A stretch of 55,219 nucleotides of DNA, from positions 1-55,219 of the forward strand of contig QAPD01000008.1 in NCBI GenBank assembly GCA_003052455.1. Direction: 5' to 3'. This stretch comes from Sphaerisporangium cinnabarinum. GTDB lineage: Bacteria > Actinomycetota > Actinomycetes > Actinomycetales > Cellulomonadaceae. The notes beneath the pieces were generated by a model. The model did not search any database and was not told the DNA's origin. It worked only from the letters and a program-made list of their open reading frames with translations. Of the stretch, positions 51,460 through 55,219 are shown piece after piece (within the stretch, counting starts at the first letter, position 1; each line of letters opens with the position of its first letter). The translations under genes and the position numbers were made by a program.

Positions 51460-53342
51460 CCCGAGCCTGGACCGGTCGTGGTGTCGCCGCGGCCCGCGTG
51501 CACGTCGCCGGCCGCACGACGTGGCCGGTGGCGTGCGGGCAGTGTGGGCGGCCGGTGGTAGCCGACCCGCCGGGCACGCCGGGCAAGGCGTCCGGGTGGG
51601 TGGTCGGGCACATCAAGTCGCGGGTCACGCACCCGGAGCTGACGTGGGAGCCGAGCAACTGGCGCGTCGAGCACCGGCGTTGCTCGGACGCGTCGGGGCA
51701 GGCCGCGGTGATCGAGAAGGCGCGCGCCGACGCGCTGCGCGAGGCCGGTTCTCCCCGCGCGGCGACGAGCCGGCAGTCGCCGCCCCTTCCCGCACACACA
51801 CACGCCCAAACCGGCGCGCCCGACGTCGTGGTCCCCGAGCACATGACGTGGTCCCACTACGCCACCGTCGCGCCCGAGTGGATGGCCCCGCTCCTGGACG
51901 TCCCGGACGACGCCGCGCCGCCGCTCGCGATCTCCCCGCCGCACCCGCGGGCGGTCGGGTCCTACGGCCCCGACGCCGTCGCGTGGCTCGAGGCGAACCT
52001 GCGCGAGCGGGGCCGGCCGCTGCGCCTGCGCTGGTGGCAGAAGCTCGCGCTGTACCTCCAGCTCGAGCACGACGACGCCGGCGACCTGGTGTGGTTCGAG
52101 GTCCTCGAGACCACGCCCCGGCGCGCCGGCAAGAGCACGCGCCTGCGCGCGAGCGCGCTATGGCGCCTCCAGTTCGGCCCCACCCTGTTCGAGCCGGACC
52201 AGATCGTCATGCACACCGGCCGCGACCTCGCGATCTGCCGCGAGATCATCCGCAAGGCGTGGCCGTGGGCCGAGGGCCGCGGCGGCGACGGGTGGGACAC
52301 CAAGCGCGGCATGACCGAACCGGAGGTGTCCAAGGACGAGTCGAACCGGTGGGTCGTGCGGTCCAAGGACTCCACGACCGGGTACGACACCTGCCTCGGC
52401 CTGGTGGACGAGTCGTGGGACGTGCCGGCGTCCGCCGTCGACGAGGACCTCGAGCCGTCCATGCTCGAGCGCGAGTCGCCCCAGCTGCTCCTGACCTCGA
52501 CCGCGCACCGCCGCGCGACGTCGCTCATGCGCGGCCGGATCACCAAGGCGCTCGCGGCCGCGCCCGGCGCCGTCACCCGGACGCTGCTGCTGTGGTGGGG
52601 CGCCCCGCCCGGCGCCGACCCGGGCGACGAGGCGACGTGGCGCGCGGCCTCGCCGTACTGGTCACCCGAGCGGCACGAGCTCATCGCCGCGAAGTACGCC
52701 GCGGCGCTCGCCGGCGAGGTCGACCCCGAGGCCGACGACCTCGACCCCATGGCTGGGTTCGAGGCGCAGTACCTCAACGTCTGGCGCCTGCGCGCGCCGG
52801 CGCGATCGGTCGGCGAGCCGATCGTCGACGCCGACACCTGGGCGGCGCTCGCGGCCGAGCGCCCGGCGCGCGCGCCCGACGTCGTCGCGGTCGAGTCGTG
52901 GTTCTCGCACGGCGTGGCCGTCGCAGCGTCCTGGCGCCTCCAGGACGGCCGTGTGCTGGTCTCCGTGTCCGATCACCCCACGATGGACGCCGCGGCCGCG
53001 CACGCGGCCGCCCTGGGCTCCAGGCGGCCCGTCCTGGTCGGGGCGTCGCTGCTCAAGCACGCCGCGTGGGAGGGCGTGGGCACCGACGCGGCCCAGGGCA
53101 CGACGCTCGTGTGCGTGCGCGAGCTCGACCGCGCGCTCGGCGCCGGCGAGCTCGTGCACGACGGCGGCGAGGTCCTCACCAACCAGGTCCTCGCGGTGCG
53201 CACCTCGCCCGGCGCGGACGGCCCGCGGCTGCGCTCGACGGCGCGCGCCGACGCCGTCAAGGCCGCGGTGTGGGCCGCGTCGGCGACGCCGGCGCGCACG
53301 ACCGGCATGGTCGTCCCGAAGAGGTTCCGCCGCAGCGCGTGA
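51456..53342 (+). CDS. HNH endonuclease-terminase large subunit fusion
   Basis: A 628-residue packaging protein. Residues about 20-85 are an HNH-type nuclease: zinc pair C27/C30 (CGQCG), GHIKSR with H52, N68, then H73 and C76 (NWRVEHRRC). A Pro/Ala/His linker (about 98-125) leads to the TerL ATPase with WWQK (Q195), Walker A near 220-228 (TPRRAGKST), Walker B near 314-319 (LGLVDE) and a coupling motif in LLLTSTAHR. The nuclease domain follows, with VVAVESWFS near residue 480. HNH and TerL are normally separate phage genes; here they are one uninterrupted frame, and no TerS gene is visible. Confidence 0.85.
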   Translation: MTRAWTGRGVAAARVHVAGRTTWPVACGQCGRPVVADPPGTPGKASGWVVGHIKSRVTHPELTWEPSNWRVEHRRCSDASGQAAVIEKARADALREAGSPRAATSRQSPPLPAHTHAQTGAPDVVVPEHMTWSHYATVAPEWMAPLLDVPDDAAPPLAISPPHPRAVGSYGPDAVAWLEANLRERGRPLRLRWWQKLALYLQLEHDDAGDLVWFEVLETTPRRAGKSTRLRASALWRLQFGPTLFEPDQIVMHTGRDLAICREIIRKAWPWAEGRGGDGWDTKRGMTEPEVSKDESNRWVVRSKDSTTGYDTCLGLVDESWDVPASAVDEDLEPSMLERESPQLLLTSTAHRRATSLMRGRITKALAAAPGAVTRTLLLWWGAPPGADPGDEATWRAASPYWSPERHELIAAKYAAALAGEVDPEADDLDPMAGFEAQYLNVWRLRAPARSVGEPIVDADTWAALAAERPARAPDVVAVESWFSHGVAVAASWRLQDGRVLVSVSDHPTMDAAAAHAAALGSRRPVLVGASLLKHAAWEGVGTDAAQGTTLVCVRELDRALGAGELVHDGGEVLTNQVLAVRTSPGADGPRLRSTARADAVKAAVWAASATPARTTGMVVPKRFRRSA

Positions 53343-53344
53343 TC

Positions 53345-53386
53345 CTCCGTCTCATCATCGAACAGGTGTGCGATACTCCGTCTCAT
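53345..53386 (+). promoter_or_regulatory. Candidate promoter with direct repeats before the portal gene
   Basis: CTCCGTCTCAT occurs at 53345-53355 and 53376-53386, 31 bases apart. Between them GATACT (53372-53377) ends 7 bases before the portal ATG at 53385, and no ribosome site exists. This fits a second, leaderless promoter for the structural genes, with the repeats as possible activator sites. This 42-base gap is the first break in the overlapping gene chain. Confidence 0.5.
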
Positions 53387-54551
53387 GGGGTGGATCGCGA
53401 ACCGGCTGCTGAGGCGGGTGCCTGACCCCGTCGTCCCCACGATGCCGCTCGCGACGCGGTTCGCGCCGATCGGCCCGGACCAGGTCCCGCCCGAGTTCTT
53501 CGGCCTGTCGTCCTACGAGAGCGCCGTCGCGCCGGCCCCGCGCATCGACCGGCGCACCGCGATGCAGGTCGGCGCCGTGAAGCGCTCGCGCGACCTCATC
53601 GCCGGCCTGCTCGGCACCCTGCCCATCGACCTCGTCGACGCGGCCGGCCGCCCCGCGCGGTCCGCGCTGCTCGAGCAGCCCGAGCGCGGCATCGCCCGGT
53701 CGGTCACGCTCGCGGCCACGTTCGAGGACCTGCTCCTGGAGGGCGTCGCGTGGTGGCTCATCACCGAGTACGACGCGTTCGGGTACCCGGCCAAGGTGCG
53801 CCGCCTGGAGCCGCGCACGGTCGACGTGTTGCAGGACGGCACCGTGCACGTCACGAAGATGGGTCACCGCGGCATGTCGCTCGACTGGGGCGAGGACCTC
53901 GACCTCATCCGGTTCGACTCGCCGAACGACGCGCTGCTCGTGGCCGGCGCCCGGTCGATCCGCACGTGCCTGCGCCTGGACGCCGCGGCCGCGCTCTACT
54001 CCGAGGGCAACCAGCCGCTGGACTACTTCACGCCCAAGGACAAGGTCGACCCGCCCGAGGAGAGCGTCGACGAGGCGCTCGACGGGTGGGACGTCGCGCG
54101 CCAGAAGCGCGCCACCGGGTACGTCCCCGCGGGCCTGGAGTACCACACGGCCGGGTGGAACCCCGAGCAGCTGCAGCTCGCGGACCAGCGGCAGAACGCG
54201 GTGCTCGACATCGCCCGGCACGCCGGCGTCGACCCCGAGGACCTCGGCGTCTCGACGACGTCGCGCACCTACTTCAACGCGTTCGACCGCAAGCAGGCCC
54301 GGATGACGGACACGCTGCGCGCCTACATGGTCGCGTTCGAGGAGCGCCTCTCCATGCCCGACGTCACCCCGGGCAACTCGATCGTGCGGCTCAACACGAC
54401 CGACCTGCTGCGCACGTCCGACCTCGAGCGGTTCCAGGCGTACCGCACCGGGCTCGCCGTCGGCGTCTACGCGGACGGCAACGAGGTGCGCGCGGCCGAG
54501 GGCAAGCCGCCCGTGGCCGACCCCGTCACGAGGGAGGGCGTCCGTGCCTAG
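53385..54551 (+). CDS. Phage portal protein (HK97 family)
   Basis: A 388-residue portal, the dodecameric ring through which DNA enters the head. Family features: an N-terminal GWIANRLLRR, the early helix MQVGAVKRSRDLIAGLLGTL with LPIDLVDAAGR, DLLLEGVAWWLITEYDAFGY, shortened to LLEGVAWWLI, then VRRLEPRTVDVL and later ARHAGVDPEDLGVSTTSRTY. The size is that of compact HK97-type portals. The stop overlaps the protease gene by 8 bases. Gene order (terminase, portal, protease) confirms the call. Confidence 0.9.
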   Translation: MGWIANRLLRRVPDPVVPTMPLATRFAPIGPDQVPPEFFGLSSYESAVAPAPRIDRRTAMQVGAVKRSRDLIAGLLGTLPIDLVDAAGRPARSALLEQPERGIARSVTLAATFEDLLLEGVAWWLITEYDAFGYPAKVRRLEPRTVDVLQDGTVHVTKMGHRGMSLDWGEDLDLIRFDSPNDALLVAGARSIRTCLRLDAAAALYSEGNQPLDYFTPKDKVDPPEESVDEALDGWDVARQKRATGYVPAGLEYHTAGWNPEQLQLADQRQNAVLDIARHAGVDPEDLGVSTTSRTYFNAFDRKQARMTDTLRAYMVAFEERLSMPDVTPGNSIVRLNTTDLLRTSDLERFQAYRTGLAVGVYADGNEVRAAEGKPPVADPVTREGVRA

Positions 54552-55050
54552 ACGCGTCACCGCGCTCATCGCGCCGTTCGGCGTGCCCGCGTACCGCGGG
54601 TGGTGGCGCGCCGTGTTCGGCCCGGGTCGGCTGTCCGTGTCCGACGTCGGGCGCGTGCCGTACGTGTTCGAGCACGGCGAGTCCGGGCGCGTCGTCGTCG
54701 GCGTCATGGTCGACGTCGAGGAGCGGCCCGCGATCGGCGCCCACCTCGCCGGCGTCTACGGGACGTTCGACATCGACGACACCCCGGCCGGGGACCGCGC
54801 GTGGGCCGAGCTCCGCTCGGGCTCGCGGTCCGGGTTCTCCATGGGCCTGGAGTACGACGCCGCCACGCTCGACGCGATCACCGCGGCCCTGGAGACGTAC
54901 TGGACCACCGGCGAGGTCACCGACATCGACGCCGTCGCGCAGATCCGCGAGGTGTCGCACGTGTTCATGCCGGCGTTCGACGACGCCCGCACCATCGCTC
55001 TCGACGACGTCGAGACCACCGATCCCGCGCCGATCCTCGGCGCGAGCTGA
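54544..55050 (+). CDS. HK97 family prohead protease
   Basis: A 168-residue serine protease that trims the scaffold and capsid during head maturation. The catalytic His is probably H44 (VFEHGES) and the Ser S99 (SGFSMGLEY), followed by REVSHVFMPAFDDARTI, the family's strand with xPAxxxA. The length is a little short of the usual 180-200. GTG 54544 overlaps the portal stop. Expected to be followed by the major capsid gene. Confidence 0.85.
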   Translation: MPRRVTALIAPFGVPAYRGWWRAVFGPGRLSVSDVGRVPYVFEHGESGRVVVGVMVDVEERPAIGAHLAGVYGTFDIDDTPAGDRAWAELRSGSRSGFSMGLEYDAATLDAITAALETYWTTGEVTDIDAVAQIREVSHVFMPAFDDARTIALDDVETTDPAPILGAS

Positions 55051-55066
55051 GAGAGGAACCCCCGTC

Positions 55067-55219
55067 ATGGCTCGCACGCTCAACACCGGCACCGGCGCGG
55101 TCGACAAGCTCGACGGCACGCCGGTCGTCATCCCCGCCCCGCCCGCGCCCGCCCCCGCGGCGCCGGCGGCGCCCGCGGCCGAGTTCACCCCGCCCGCGCC
55201 GGCCCCCGCGCCGGCCGCT
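55067..55219 (+). CDS. N-terminus of a virion gene, possibly major capsid or scaffold (3'-truncated)
   Basis: AGAGGAA precedes ATG 55067. The 51 visible codons encode ARTLNTGTGAVDKLDGTPVV and then a Pro/Ala-rich tract that runs to the window edge. The place directly after the prohead protease is where HK97-type phages encode the major capsid protein or its cleaved delta domain. The visible sequence is too low in complexity to confirm this. Confidence 0.6.
   Translation, partial: MARTLNTGTGAVDKLDGTPVVIPAPPAPAPAAPAAPAAEFTPPAPAPAPAA

Larger units (their letters stand above)
48544..55219 (+). mobile_element. Left part of a siphovirus-type prophage
   Basis: From the divergent repressor/Cro-like pair to the window edge the genes are phage-like: initiator-type HTH protein, a chain of very small genes with 4-8 base overlaps, HNH-terminase, HK97-type portal and prohead protease, then the start of another virion gene. 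Base composition matches the host. No integrase, excisionase or tRNA is seen, and no second attachment site lies in the window, so both exact ends are unknown. The left limit given is the repressor stop codon. Confidence 0.88.

Overview
This 55.2 kb window comes from a very GC-rich actinobacterium. Codon third positions are almost all G or C, GTG starts are common, and the housekeeping set looks like order Micrococcales (Cellulomonadaceae/Promicromonosporaceae-like). The genus is inference. About 48.5 kb is ordinary chromosome; the right-hand 6.7 kb is the left part of a siphovirus-type prophage that runs off the window. No rRNA, tRNA, CRISPR array or insertion sequence was found.

Layout, left to right. 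(1) 1-8096: 3' part of a DUF4192 gene, a universal stress protein, the principal sigma factor, a DUF7455 protein, a ParE/GyrB-type topoisomerase subunit, a CDF-like transporter, a DUF4430 lipoprotein coupled to a DUF6580 membrane protein, and DUF2200. (2) 8110-11183: VOC and RibD-type reductase genes, an XRE/DUF2975 pair with a palindrome over its start, and a frameshifted lipoprotein gene. (3) 11225-20468: cobalamin-dependent metH, a double GNAT, a zinc metallopeptidase with an unknown partner, a roadblock pair and an ABC-F ATPase. (4) 20475-24144: an ABC-2 exporter with its own two-component system. (5) 24264-28239: a SURF1 operon, fabG, fabI and a SixA-like phosphatase. (6) 28310-35762: serB and glgC divergent from glgA, an SRPBCC protein, an ABC ATPase divergent from an unknown gene, and an NfeD/SPFH pair. 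(7) 35938-40648: TetR plus a heterodimeric ABC exporter. (8) 40727-43456: a sulfur-stress operon (CoA-disulfide reductase-rhodanese, rhodanese, a 38-residue Cys-rich miniprotein, and a CsoR-family regulator lacking the copper-binding His) under a 16-bp palindrome. (9) 43608-48539: phosphodiester glycosidase, GT2-GtrA protein and a P2-type cation ATPase.

The prophage (48544-55219) begins with a divergent repressor/Cro-like switch. A chain of very small genes follows, each overlapping the next by 4-8 bases, and includes a replication-initiator-like gene whose centre carries 12-nt-spaced iterons followed by an A/T-richer stretch, a lambda-like origin layout. The structural genes are terminase, portal and prohead protease, then the start of a further gene. 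The terminase large subunit carries an in-frame N-terminal HNH nuclease domain, and no separate HNH or small-terminase gene is visible.

A regulatory theme runs through the window. At least fifteen genes lack a Shine-Dalgarno sequence and have a TANNNT hexamer ending 6-8 bases before the start codon, as expected for leaderless transcripts. The prophage repressor and Cro-like genes use the same arrangement.
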